The notes under the pieces: model-generated
Seen by the model: the letters and a program-made list of their open reading frames with translations, nothing else
Databases searched by the model: none
What the model was told of the DNA's origin: nothing
Assembly (NCBI RefSeq): GCF_000179615.1
Contig: NZ_AEDD01000013.1
Span: forward strand, 1-64,000
DNA: 64,000 bases
Origin: Paenibacillus curdlanolyticus YK9
GTDB lineage: Bacteria > Bacillota > Bacilli > Paenibacillales > Paenibacillaceae
Reading direction: 5' to 3'
Program-made: the position numbers and the translations under genes
In this document: piece after piece, positions 43,131 through 51,997 of the stretch
How positions within the stretch are numbered: the stretch's first letter is position 1
How the letters are laid out: every line of letters starts with the position of its first letter

Positions 43131-44501
43131 TTACTTTCTAACTTTGGCAGCCGCTTTCTCTACACGGTCCGCCCATTCTTCCGGCGTGATCTTCTTCATG
43201 GTCAGCGCGATCGTCGCGTCTCCCATGACCTTGAATACGTCGGCATTAAAAACGACGACTGGCGCGACGATCGTGTTGTCGCTGTTGTAGTACTTCATGG
43301 CGTTCTTCGCGGTATCGCCCGCGCTGGACGACTCGAGATCAACCTTGACGTTCATGAGCGCGCCGGTTTTCTCCGCCCAGCTTAGGGATGCTTGTTTCGT
43401 GAAAATAAATTGGATAAAGGCTTTGGCAGTTTCCGGGTTTTTCGCTTTCTTGGCGACTGCCATCGTGCTGGTGTATGGCAGCGCCACGAACTTGCCGCCT
43501 TTCGCTTGCGTGATCGAAGGGACGAAGCCGTATTTGAAGTCGGCCGGAGCGTCCTTCTTCATCTCGCTCTCGAGCCATAACCCGTTAGGGATGAAAGCCG
43601 CTTTATGCTGCAGGAACATCATTTGGGAATCCGTATGGTTGATCGCGACGGCACCTGGATCAATGTAGCCTTTATCCGTAATCTCCTTTAATTGATTAAG
43701 CGCTTTCATGACCGGTTCGCTTTTGAACACGCCCTCTTTCATATCGCCCATGTCCTTGAGGATTTGACCGTCGTCACCATTAGCGGAGATGATCGCCGGA
43801 TACAAGAAGCCGCCGAGAATATAATCCGGATAGATGCCGGCGTGAACATATGGGCTTATGCCGGATGCTTTGATTTTATCGCTGAGGGCCAGGAAGCTTT
43901 CATAGTCTTGCGGAACTTCCCAGCCGTTCTTCTCGAACAGCGCTTGATCGTAGAACGTCCCGTACGAGCCAAACACGAGCGGAATATTGTAGATACTGCC
44001 GTTGTATTCGTCCGGCTTCGCAATCATCACATCGAGCAGCTTCTCGCCGTCAATGTTTTTGGCGTCGGCAATCCAATCAGTTAGATCGAGCAACTGGTCG
44101 TCTTCGACCATCTGGCGCGGGTTGCTCCCCGATCCATCGATGTATACGACGTCCGGCGGATTGCCCTGGATCCATCTCGGTTTCATTTGGTCGTTAATCT
44201 TCGGTCCGGCAGACTGCTTGATGTTGAGCTCTGGATTGAGCTTCTGAAACTGGTCGATGACGTCCTTCCACCACGCATCTCCATAGCCGCCGACGAAGTA
44301 TTGGATTTCAAAGTCGCCTTTCAGGCCGGTCGGGATTGCTTCTGGGGAATTCGACGCCGAAGTCGATCCGTCAGGGGAGCCGCTTGCTGATTCGCTCGTG
44401 CCGGGCGACTTGTTGTTATCGTTGCCGTTGGTGCCACAGGCGGCGAGCAGGAATACGAGAGCCGTAACGAGCATAACGAGAATGCCTTTTTTCATCGTCA
44501 A
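43131..44501 (-). CDS. Sugar-binding lipoprotein, amino-sugar operon
   Basis: A 456-residue family-1 solute-binding lipoprotein. The signal KKGILVMLVTALVFLLAAC has a clear lipobox (LAAC) at residues 19-22, followed by a Gly/Ser/Asn linker. The mature domain contains NDQMKPRWIQGNPPDVVYID and LPYTSTMAVAKKAKNPETAK. The start may be TTG at 44501 (GGAG nine bases upstream) or the ATG at 44495. It is the first gene of the operon and follows a ROK-regulated promoter. Confidence 0.9.
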   Translation of the reverse strand: MTMKKGILVMLVTALVFLLAACGTNGNDNNKSPGTSESASGSPDGSTSASNSPEAIPTGLKGDFEIQYFVGGYGDAWWKDVIDQFQKLNPELNIKQSAGPKINDQMKPRWIQGNPPDVVYIDGSGSNPRQMVEDDQLLDLTDWIADAKNIDGEKLLDVMIAKPDEYNGSIYNIPLVFGSYGTFYDQALFEKNGWEVPQDYESFLALSDKIKASGISPYVHAGIYPDYILGGFLYPAIISANGDDGQILKDMGDMKEGVFKSEPVMKALNQLKEITDKGYIDPGAVAINHTDSQMMFLQHKAAFIPNGLWLESEMKKDAPADFKYGFVPSITQAKGGKFVALPYTSTMAVAKKAKNPETAKAFIQFIFTKQASLSWAEKTGALMNVKVDLESSSAGDTAKNAMKYYNSDNTIVAPVVVFNADVFKVMGDATIALTMKKITPEEWADRVEKAAAKVRK

Positions 44502-44527
44502 ACTTGACCTCTCCTTTGTGTTCCTTA

Positions 44528-44554
44528 ATTATTTTGTCCACTGAACTAATTATA
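44528..44554 (-). promoter_or_regulatory. Promoter -10 and candidate ROK operator of the amino-sugar operon
   Basis: A minus-strand TATAAT lies at 44549-44554. Adjacent at 44528-44550 is a 23-base site that matches the one before the ROK gene (45866-45888) at 15 of 23 positions, including ATTA at one end and TAAT at the other. Both sites overlap the -10 by the same two bases. I see no -35 at standard spacing; TTGACA occurs 23 bases upstream. Confidence 0.5.
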
Positions 44555-44594
44555 TAGTAAACGGACTTATAAGTGCCTGTCAACGGGTTAAAAC

Positions 44595-44631
44595 GAAAAA
44601 AATCCCAATCTCGCCAAGAGGCAGAATGGGA
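44595..44631 (-). terminator. Terminator of the ROK regulator gene
   Basis: Stem TCCCAATCTCGCC (44603-44615) with GGCAGAATGGGA (44620-44631), then seven T on the minus strand. It separates the ROK gene from the amino-sugar operon promoter. Confidence 0.9.
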
Positions 44632-44645
44632 CTGAATTGCTCCTA

Positions 44646-45830
44646 TTATTTTAAAACCGATGCACTGAAAATTTTTTGCAGCATTAACGTCGCCGACCCA
44701 TACAGGGCGCCCTTCTCCCCGAAAGTCGCCGGTTGAATCCGATCCCCCGAAAATGGGAACGGGAACGGAAACGCCTCAAGGGCCGCTCGCAGCTTGTCTG
44801 TCAACTTCTCGGATTTATTGAGCCAACCTTCGACGATGACGATCTCCGGGCTAATAAAATTAATCATGCTAGCAAGCATGAGACGAACGACATTCAGGAT
44901 CTGATCGAACACCGGATCGAGCCACGCCTCTCCGTTCTCGTACCTGGCGATAATCTCTTCGATCGTCTGGGGAACGGACAGTTTCATCTCTTCGGCTAGC
45001 CTGCGGCACTTCATAAGCACATAAGGACTTGTTAGAACCGTCTCCACGCAGCCTTGCTGACCACATGTGCACAGCTCCCCGTTTAGGTCGACGGGAATAT
45101 GGCCGATTTCGCCTGCGCCGCCCTTATAGCCCGAATGAATATCGGAACCTAGAATGATGCCGGAGCCGATACCTTCGTTAATCGTCAAATAGATGAGGCT
45201 GCTCTTGCTCTTGGCTGCACCGAAGTAATGCTCCGCGAACGCGGCCGCGTTCGAGTCGTTGACGATCTTGATCGGTATATTCGGGAAGAACGCGCCGATT
45301 TGCTTCCTAAGGTTGAAATTATTGAGCTTGAGCAAGCTCGAATACAGAACGGTCTCCTCTTGCTCGTCGATGATGCCCGGCGTCGAAATGCCGATGCCGA
45401 GGATCAGGTCCACGTTCAGGTTCTCGACTTGGTCCATGCAGGCTTTCAGCGCCGAGTTAATTCGCTCGGCTAACGAATCATTGCCTATGGCGATCTTCGT
45501 CTTATATTCGGTGACGCATTCGCCGTGCAGGTTCATGACCGCGCAGATAAGCGAGTTATTGCCAAGCGAAATGCCGATGACATATCCCCCATCTTTGTTG
45601 ATCTGCAAGGAGATCGCCCGTCTTCCGGCGCCCGGCGTGATTTTCTCCCCGATCTCTTCGACGAAGTTTTTAGCGATCAGCTCTTCGATAAGCACAGAGA
45701 CCGTCGTCGCGCTCAGCTTCGTCATCTTCGTCAATTCCGCGCGCGTAATTTTGCCTTCTCGATGAAGGAGATTCATAATCATGGCCGTATTGATTTCTTT
45801 CATTAGTTGTAGGTTACCCTTTACTTGCAC
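44646..45830 (-). CDS. ROK-family transcriptional repressor (NagC/XylR type)
   Basis: A 394-residue sugar-responsive repressor. The N-terminal winged HTH reads NTAMIMNLLHREGKITRAEL followed by TKLSATTVSVLIEELIAKNF. The ROK sensor part has VNDSNAAAFAEHYFG, INEGIGSGIILGSDIHSGY, AGEIGHIPVD and the intact zinc motif CTCGQQGC. It lies directly upstream of, and in the same direction as, the binding protein, permease and GH3 operon. Matching palindrome-like sites overlap the -10 of its own gene and of that operon, so both are probably repressed until a sugar binds. Confidence 0.92.
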   Translation of the reverse strand: MQVKGNLQLMKEINTAMIMNLLHREGKITRAELTKMTKLSATTVSVLIEELIAKNFVEEIGEKITPGAGRRAISLQINKDGGYVIGISLGNNSLICAVMNLHGECVTEYKTKIAIGNDSLAERINSALKACMDQVENLNVDLILGIGISTPGIIDEQEETVLYSSLLKLNNFNLRKQIGAFFPNIPIKIVNDSNAAAFAEHYFGAAKSKSSLIYLTINEGIGSGIILGSDIHSGYKGGAGEIGHIPVDLNGELCTCGQQGCVETVLTSPYVLMKCRRLAEEMKLSVPQTIEEIIARYENGEAWLDPVFDQILNVVRLMLASMINFISPEIVIVEGWLNKSEKLTDKLRAALEAFPFPFPFSGDRIQPATFGEKGALYGSATLMLQKIFSASVLK

Positions 45831-45865
45831 GCCGTCAACCCTCCCGGCTTCTCTATCGAAAGTAT

Positions 45866-45892
45866 ATTACTCCATTCATTGGATTAATTATA
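45866..45892 (-). promoter_or_regulatory. ROK gene promoter -10 with a palindromic operator
   Basis: An extended -10 TGCTATAAT (minus strand; TATAAT at 45887-45892) abuts a near-perfect palindrome at 45866-45888: half-sites ATTACTCCA and TGGATTAAT around a five-base centre, one mismatch. The position predicts strong autorepression. Confidence 0.6.
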
Positions 45893-45964
45893 GCATAGTT
45901 GATCCTTCGCGTGGAGTAAATCGAATTGCTTGTCTGAATGAAAGAAAATCACTAGCAGCTCTGA

Positions 45965-46543
45965 TTAAGCATAACCATTGATCATCAAATCAAAGTATCG
46001 TTCCTTCTGGACATTAAAATGAATGGAGAAGTAGTTCGGCCCTCCGTCGAACATTACAACCAACTCGTTCTTCCAGTCACCAGCAGAGCCCCGTATCAGG
46101 TTGCAATAAACAACCTTTTTCCCCGACTCGATTATCCCGACATACTGCCGTTTGTATTCGTTGAAATGATCGAGCACATAGGTGATCCTTTTGGCTTCGT
46201 TATTTGAAGTTTCGTCCAGCTCCCCTGCATCCTTCAATTGGGAAACCAGATAGTCCCGAAAGCCGTTTTCAAACTGTTCTATATTCTCCTTGCTGGGCGT
46301 CCATTCGCTCATAGAGGTATCCGGCAAAATCACGCCTTCATATGCATCAGTCTTGATCAGAATTGGCGGTGTTGTGCTAGGTTTCTTGGTAACAGCATCT
46401 TCATTTATCTTGCTATCGACTTGCGTTGTGCTGGGTTGCTCGGTAATAACTTCTTCTGGATGTGCTGGTTGACTTGAACAACTCGCGGATACTACGGCTA
46501 TTGCAACCATGCCTGCTATTAAAATGCTTCTGCCTATGAAAAT
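45965..46543 (-). CDS. Putative lipoprotein of unknown function
   Basis: The mature part has about 170 residues: a Thr/Pro-rich linker after Cys (SCSSQPAHPEEVITEQPSTT), then a compact domain ending SIHFNVQKERYFDLMINGYA. An ATG at 46510 leaves a signal peptide without positive residues. Reading on upstream in frame gives FIGRSILIAGMVAIAVVSAS before the Cys, a proper signal with Arg, and the only start with a well-placed ribosome site (GGAG eight bases before) is an ATT at 46543. Either a rare ATT start is used, or a frameshift has separated the gene from the ATGATG nearby. No family is recognised. Confidence 0.6.
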   Translation of the reverse strand: MFIGRSILIAGMVAIAVVSASCSSQPAHPEEVITEQPSTTQVDSKINEDAVTKKPSTTPPILIKTDAYEGVILPDTSMSEWTPSKENIEQFENGFRDYLVSQLKDAGELDETSNNEAKRITYVLDHFNEYKRQYVGIIESGKKVVYCNLIRGSAGDWKNELVVMFDGGPNYFSIHFNVQKERYFDLMINGYA

Positions 46544-46571
46544 GCCATCATCTCCAAATCAAATTAAAAAT

Positions 46572-48296
46572 CTACTCCACATAACCAAACCCCAAAATCG
46601 TAAACCGCTTGTCCGCGTCACCGACCGCCATGCTAATTTCCACCGTATGCGCCTTCGACTGCTGCTCATGCAACAACAACACCGCATTGCAGTGCGTCCA
46701 ATTGTTCACATGGGGATCGGCAAGCTTCATATACTGCCCATCCACTCGGATTTCTGCTCGACCGAATTCGCTGCTGCCCGAATCCTTAAATACCAGTATA
46801 AGGGACTTGCACACTATCGTCATCCTAAAGCTATCTATCCCGGATGCAGCTGTATGCATCCAATTGTTCGGAAATTGCGGCGTTCCATGCGGATCGCCAT
46901 CCATCTCGACCATTTGCAGATCGGCATCCATTTCTTGAAAACTGCCTGCTTCTATGGCGGCTGCACCTTTACCGTTGCTTCGATCCAGCAAAAGCATGCC
47001 GACGAAGTCGTTGCCGATGACCGGCGGCTTGGCGATCATAATGTCCTCCTGATCAGGCGCAGCATGATCGGTCGCAATGAACAGATTGCGAAGGCAATCC
47101 GCCATAACCGCATGTCCCGCATTGGTCGGATGATAGATGTCGTAGAAATATTGCCTTTTGGAAATCACATTCCCTTCATCCTTCGTTAAGCGAAACTGTT
47201 CCACTACCGCATCCTTGACGCTGACCATCGGCAAATCATAATGTACGCCAACAGGAGACAGCCGGTCCTGAAGGTTCCAATCATTCACAAACACGCTAAA
47301 TAGCAAAATGACGGCAGGCTCATTGCGTGCGGCCAGCGCCTTCAATACAAGGCTCTCGTAGCAGTTTCCTCTCGTTTCGTCGCCCTCGTCGTTCACGGCA
47401 AATTCCACGATCACGACATCCGGCTCTACTGTCCCATCACGCAGGACATCGCGGTCATATCGCACGATTCCGAGCTCCGACGGCGTGCCTCCCACACCCG
47501 CCTTGATGAGATGAATATAGTCACCGCCGTCTTGGCCGAACAACTGCTTGAACATGGTATACGACTGATGGGCGTAGCAGGCTGTATGGATGGGCTTCGC
47601 GCCCGCACCTTGCGTAATGGAGCCGCCGATATAGGCGATCGTGACATCCTCGCCCCTCTTCGCTTTGGCTATCGCCGCTTTCAGTCGTTTATTGTTCCCC
47701 ATGCTAAGGAGAGATCGGGCGATCATCTCTCGATAGGCATCCGACTTGAAGTCCACTGGTGGCTCAATCACAGGCTCAGGCGCTTCATACCCTTCATGCA
47801 GATATAAAATAACGCTTGCCGTCGCTAATGCTCCCGCTTGCTCGAATTCGAATGCGAATTTGCCCGGCACATCGTCATCCTCGGACCATTCGTAATCCTC
47901 CAACGTCAGGATCATTTCCGATCCGTCGGTCGGGCATGCCATGCTCAGCCGAGTACCCGATTCGTATTTGCTCGTTTTTCCCCAATTTTCAAAAGTGAAC
48001 AGGATGCTCGCACCCGCTTGCTCATGCATCTCTACGGCTATTCCGATGCTGTGCACCAGCTGCCGAAATCCGCTGCTTCTCCGCAGAAGCGCTAGCATTT
48101 CCTCGTCCGTGACGCCGCCTGTGAATTTGGCTTTATCGGCGAGCCGCTGCCCTTCTAGGTAAATCTCTTGCGAAAATCTGCCGTCAGGACGGGCAGTCGC
48201 TTCGATTATCGATTCGAACATGACAAAAAACCCGCTGCGTTGTTCAACGGGGTCATGCGGTGCAGATGGGCCTTGCTTGATGGGTTTATCAGTCAT
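46572..48296 (-). CDS. SGNH/GDSL-family hydrolase, probable carbohydrate esterase
   Basis: A 574-residue protein without a signal peptide. The N-terminal ~200 residues look like a beta-sandwich. The central SGNH hydrolase has block I IAYIGGSITQGAGA (catalytic Ser), block II GVGGTPS, block III EFAVNDEGD and block V YDIYHPTNAGH (Asp and His). A C-terminal ~150-residue beta-rich domain follows. This domain arrangement is typical of acetyl-xylan or other sugar esterases. It is a single gene between unrelated neighbours; the ribosome site is weak (AAAGAGG). The substrate is unknown. Confidence 0.85.
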   Translation of the reverse strand: MTDKPIKQGPSAPHDPVEQRSGFFVMFESIIEATARPDGRFSQEIYLEGQRLADKAKFTGGVTDEEMLALLRRSSGFRQLVHSIGIAVEMHEQAGASILFTFENWGKTSKYESGTRLSMACPTDGSEMILTLEDYEWSEDDDVPGKFAFEFEQAGALATASVILYLHEGYEAPEPVIEPPVDFKSDAYREMIARSLLSMGNNKRLKAAIAKAKRGEDVTIAYIGGSITQGAGAKPIHTACYAHQSYTMFKQLFGQDGGDYIHLIKAGVGGTPSELGIVRYDRDVLRDGTVEPDVVIVEFAVNDEGDETRGNCYESLVLKALAARNEPAVILLFSVFVNDWNLQDRLSPVGVHYDLPMVSVKDAVVEQFRLTKDEGNVISKRQYFYDIYHPTNAGHAVMADCLRNLFIATDHAAPDQEDIMIAKPPVIGNDFVGMLLLDRSNGKGAAAIEAGSFQEMDADLQMVEMDGDPHGTPQFPNNWMHTAASGIDSFRMTIVCKSLILVFKDSGSSEFGRAEIRVDGQYMKLADPHVNNWTHCNAVLLLHEQQSKAHTVEISMAVGDADKRFTILGFGYVE

Positions 48297-48420
48297 GAGG
48301 ATCAGCCTCTTTCGCTCTGTTTTCGCGTAGATGCTCTGATTGTAGAAAACAACCCGCGAAATTGCGTTAGAGAAAGTATAGGGGTTATGGGAGATAGTAA
48401 AGTCCTACGGATGGCTAAAG

Positions 48421-48648
48421 CTAAAGCTTAACCCTACTCTTATAGTACCTCGTCGCCATCTCATACAGCACAGCATCTATCGCTTCCGCAAGGTCGATCT
48501 CCTCGCCGGACTCCACTTCATAGTTCTCGCAAAGGGCTCGCAACGGGTTATCCTCGGCAAGCGTGCTGGACTCCATCCATTCCATTTCACCCTCATAGGC
48601 GGCACAAAGCTCCTTATCCGTCAACTTCGCGAAAAAATCTAAATTCAT
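48421..48648 (-). CDS. Small acidic hypothetical protein
   Basis: A 75-residue protein rich in Glu and Ala (AAYEGEMEWMESSTLAEDNP, then EIDLAEAIDAVLYEMATRYY). It has an excellent ribosome site (AAAGGAGG) before ATG 48648, which supports it as a real gene. No motif is recognised. It is divergent from the P-loop kinase gene. Confidence 0.65.
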   Translation of the reverse strand: MNLDFFAKLTDKELCAAYEGEMEWMESSTLAEDNPLRALCENYEVESGEEIDLAEAIDAVLYEMATRYYKSRVKL

Positions 48649-48742
48649 TGCTTCCTTCCTCCTTTGCTATCCTTCAGCAGCTTACTTTATGATTATGCTA
48701 ATAGGCAGTTATACATTTCATGCTATGAAGGAGGCGAATTGT

Positions 48743-49252
48743 ATGCTCTATATCTTTAGCGGGTTGCCAGGCACCGGAAAGTCCACGTTATCAGCAGCAT
48801 TGGCCCAAGAGCTCCGGGCCACCTATCTTCGGGTCGACGTCGTGGAGCAGGCTATGCGGACTGCTGACGTCTGGATGGATGGACCTGCGGGATATATGGT
48901 GTGTTACGAGATCGCGTCGCAAAATCTCCGATTAGGCCTCGACGTTATTGCGGACACGGTCAATCCTATTCATGAAACGCGCCAAGCATGGCGTGACGTG
49001 GCGGGGTCTCTTGCTGTTCCGTTTGTGGAGATCGAAGTAGTCTGCTCAGATGAGCATGAACATAGGCACCGAGTTGCTACTCGCGTAGTCGACATTCCTG
49101 GCTTCGCTCCGCCCACGTGGGAAGAGGTCATCACTCGAACATACCAAGCTTGGGATCGCGATCACATCGTGATCGACACGGCTCATCAGACGGTTGCCGA
49201 AAGCCTGTTGACGTTGCGTGAGCAAATCGACCGGACGCGCAAAACAGGCTAA
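48743..49252 (+). CDS. P-loop kinase-like AAA family ATPase
   Basis: A 169-residue protein starting MLYIFSGLPGTGKSTLSAAL, with Walker A GLPGTGKST; the start has AAGGAGG eight bases upstream. LRLGLDVIADTVNPI is the second acidic motif, and RHRVATR supplies basic lid residues. Small proteins of this AAA_33 type phosphorylate small molecules or antibiotics in known cases, for example chloramphenicol phosphotransferase relatives. Substrate unknown. Confidence 0.85.
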   Translation: MLYIFSGLPGTGKSTLSAALAQELRATYLRVDVVEQAMRTADVWMDGPAGYMVCYEIASQNLRLGLDVIADTVNPIHETRQAWRDVAGSLAVPFVEIEVVCSDEHEHRHRVATRVVDIPGFAPPTWEEVITRTYQAWDRDHIVIDTAHQTVAESLLTLREQIDRTRKTG

Positions 49253-49351
49253 TGTCCTGTTCCTAGATCCATATTATCTGCTGCAAGATATTTATTCATA
49301 TGATAAGGCGGCTTCGTGTACGTCTGTTTGTTGTCGCTCACTATGAAATAA

Positions 49352-49378
49352 CAAAAAGGCAGAGTACTCACTCTGCCT
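49352..49378 (-). terminator. Terminator of the DUF2569-like gene
   Basis: Stem AGGCAGAGT (49358-49366) with ACTCTGCCT (49370-49378), three-base loop, then TTTTTG on the minus strand. Confidence 0.9.
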
Positions 49379-49412
49379 AACTCATGATGGGATATGTAGT
49401 TTCAAGAAACAG

Positions 49413-49853
49413 CTAGTGCACAAACGTCATTTTCACCCGTTTCGACCTTACAAAATAATCGATCCATATGATTTTGACGATGATGCCGACAATCAGCCAG
49501 GAATCCGGCACTTGGGCTTCACTGCCTGAAAGCTTCATATACTCGTAAATTAAAACTACCAAATAAATTATTTCAAATGCGATGATCATTTTCGGAACAT
49601 GGCGTTTTCTTGAATAAATCAGCTTCACTGAAATAATCGACAGGATCAGAACCACTAAGCCAAGAAGCTCGATGATCAACGCATCGTTAGTTGGCAGCCC
49701 CCAAGAGGCTGCGGCCTCCCCTAATCCACCATTCATGACACTGACCACGCTTTTGATGGATTGAATAATGCTAAACACAACAAAAATAATATACAGGAAT
49801 AGCCAGCCTGCGATTCTGTTAACATTCAATTGATGTACACTCCATCTTTTCAA
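49413..49853 (-). CDS. Four-helix membrane protein (DUF2569-like)
   Basis: A 146-residue protein with four hydrophobic segments: IAGWLFLYIIFVVFSIIQSI, ELLGLVVLILSIISVKLIY, MIIAFEIIYLVVLIYEY and SWLIVGIIVKIIWIDYF, then a basic end (RSKRVKMTFVH). The pattern GWLFLY near the N-terminus and IWIDYFVRSKRVK near the C-terminus resembles DUF2569 proteins. The start is TTG at 49853 with GGAG eight bases upstream. Function unknown. The gap 49854-50041 shows no gene. Confidence 0.7.
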   Translation of the reverse strand: MKRWSVHQLNVNRIAGWLFLYIIFVVFSIIQSIKSVVSVMNGGLGEAAASWGLPTNDALIIELLGLVVLILSIISVKLIYSRKRHVPKMIIAFEIIYLVVLIYEYMKLSGSEAQVPDSWLIVGIIVKIIWIDYFVRSKRVKMTFVH

Positions 49854-50041
49854 TTTTATTGCTCCAACAGTATATTCAAAAACGATTGTGCAGTCAATTC
49901 ATCTAATCGAAGGCTCAAACTTCATATACCCCTAACCCCCCTGCTTGTGGCAATGAGTGTTAGGGGTGAATCGCCCGCTCCAAATTTTCTCACCTATGAA
50001 TACCGTATCCCCTAGCGATCGCAGCTATTTTCTTTCGTTAG

Positions 50042-51844
50042 TCATTGGAAGAAGCCCCACGCATAGAGATAAGCAACATCGATCACCGAAGCGGCCGTGA
50101 ACAAATATTGCAGCCAGGTCACCTTCCGTTTGTAAACCAACATGATGCCGATTCCGGCCACTTGAGCGAATACAATTAAAAATGGCAGATGCATGGCCCA
50201 GTCCGCCCACCATGGGATGGCATTGATGAACAATTCTACCGTAGACGCAATAAAAATGAAGTACCCGATAAATGAAAGCGATGCGAGCGCGTCAAGCCAA
50301 TGGAATTCATTCGGTTTATGCCGAATCCTTCGGATCACCCAACCCATCACTGCTGTTAATAGCCTTGCAGGATAAATGAACGTCAGCGCTAAGAAAAGAA
50401 CAAGATGCAAGATAGGGCTGTAAAAGGGCGAGTTTTGGCGTTCATACATCATCGTAGGGATGGCGCTGTGTGCAAAAGTATGATGAACGGAATCGATAAA
50501 TAGCCGTTGATCCGTATCCTCCTCTTTATAAAAGTAATTAGGAGCTATCGCCTTATACCGCTCGTTATCCAGCATAAGGACCCCGTCCGCTATGGCCTTC
50601 AAACGAACGGTTGACAGGTTTTGGGCGAAGTTAAGCGGCCCCTTCATATGTGCGCGATTCGGGATATAATAGCCCTGCCATTTTGTAAGCTCCTCCAGAG
50701 AGGGAATGGTCCCCGTGGATGCTGTTTCTGGCTGTTTGGGATAAAATCGAATCAAATATTCGTTAATCAATTGCTCGGTCGCATCCGTCCCCCCGCCAGC
50801 GTTCGTTGCGATGAAAATCCCTGTTTTTTCCGAAGGAATGAGATACATATAAGCAGCAAAATCATCAATGCCGCCATCGTGCTCGATCAGCCTCAACCCA
50901 TTCTGATAACGCTCAAAAAAACCATAGGTCATTCCCGGCATCCGCTTGTCGATCGTAAATTGCGTCGCGTGCATCCATTCCGCTGTCTTCTCTGATAAAA
51001 TGCGGCCGCCTTCGAAAAGGCCCTGTTGAAGATGGGCGATCATATAATGCGACATATCCGCTGCCGTTGCATTCATTGCGCCAGCGGGCAAATGATGAAT
51101 GTAGGAATATGGCGTAGCCGTATATTTTCCTTTTGCATAGGAATAGTTCTTGGCTAGGAAGGGATCTGTCTCTACCAAACGAAAGCTTGCATGCGTCATC
51201 TTGAGCGGCTTAAAAATGTTGTCTCTTACATAATCCTCATAAGGGCGATCCGAAACCCGCTCCACCAGATAACCCGCCAATGACATCCCTTGATTGCTGT
51301 ATGCAATTTGCTCGCCCGGTTGTCGACAGAGAGCAGGCAAATGGCTGCTTATCGCTTCTGCGAGGGACACTTGTTTGCTTTTATCTCGCCCAACCCCATA
51401 GACCGATTCACAAAACCCGGCCGTGTGGGTCAGTAAATCATGCGCCGTTATCGGCTGATCGTTCCGACCGCCCAAGTCAAGCTCTGGGATATATCGTTTG
51501 ATATCCGCGTGCAAATCAAGCTTGCCTGCTTCTTGAAGCTGCATGACAGCCGTAGCTGTTATCGACTTCGAAATCGAGCCAAGCCGAAAAATGGTACGAT
51601 CAGGATCAGCAGCGATTTTCCGTTCAAGATCCGCATATCCATATCCGCTTAACACCTCAGTCCTCCCGTCACGTACAATCGCAACGACCGCCCCCGGAAT
51701 ATGATCCTCTTTCATTTTGCGCGACATAAATTCATCGATAAATATCTTTGCCTCATCGGCATTCGGCGCACTTGCGTGCACCAACTCTGGCATTAACATA
51801 CACGCCAACAATGCCAAGACAATCATGCGAACCCACTTGGACAT
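50042..51844 (-). CDS. Membrane-anchored serine hydrolase (class C beta-lactamase-like)
   Basis: A 600-residue protein with a signal peptide (MIVLALLACMLMPELVHASA) and an extracellular penicillin-binding-type serine hydrolase domain: SxxK as SISK in FRLGSISKSITATA, the second motif YSN in IAYSNQGMSLAGY and HDGG as the third. After about residue 440 comes a C-terminal membrane region with four or five helices (for example LHLVLFLALTFIYPARLL and WLDALASLSFIGYFIFIAST). Such proteins act as esterases or D-amino peptidases and are often near cell-wall stress regulators. It is divergent from a two-component system that may control it. Confidence 0.88.
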   Translation of the reverse strand: MSKWVRMIVLALLACMLMPELVHASAPNADEAKIFIDEFMSRKMKEDHIPGAVVAIVRDGRTEVLSGYGYADLERKIAADPDRTIFRLGSISKSITATAVMQLQEAGKLDLHADIKRYIPELDLGGRNDQPITAHDLLTHTAGFCESVYGVGRDKSKQVSLAEAISSHLPALCRQPGEQIAYSNQGMSLAGYLVERVSDRPYEDYVRDNIFKPLKMTHASFRLVETDPFLAKNYSYAKGKYTATPYSYIHHLPAGAMNATAADMSHYMIAHLQQGLFEGGRILSEKTAEWMHATQFTIDKRMPGMTYGFFERYQNGLRLIEHDGGIDDFAAYMYLIPSEKTGIFIATNAGGGTDATEQLINEYLIRFYPKQPETASTGTIPSLEELTKWQGYYIPNRAHMKGPLNFAQNLSTVRLKAIADGVLMLDNERYKAIAPNYFYKEEDTDQRLFIDSVHHTFAHSAIPTMMYERQNSPFYSPILHLVLFLALTFIYPARLLTAVMGWVIRRIRHKPNEFHWLDALASLSFIGYFIFIASTVELFINAIPWWADWAMHLPFLIVFAQVAGIGIMLVYKRKVTWLQYLFTAASVIDVAYLYAWGFFQ

Positions 51845-51997
51845 GACGTATTCCCTCCACTCCTATTCATTAATTGCAGTTTACCAGCCCCTCCTTTCTC
51901 TTCGCTGTCTGCAATCTTACTTTTACCTTAAATGGAAGGAATCAAATGAAATCGAGCGAAATGTAATGCTAAGATCTAGCAGAAAGGACTACACAGC

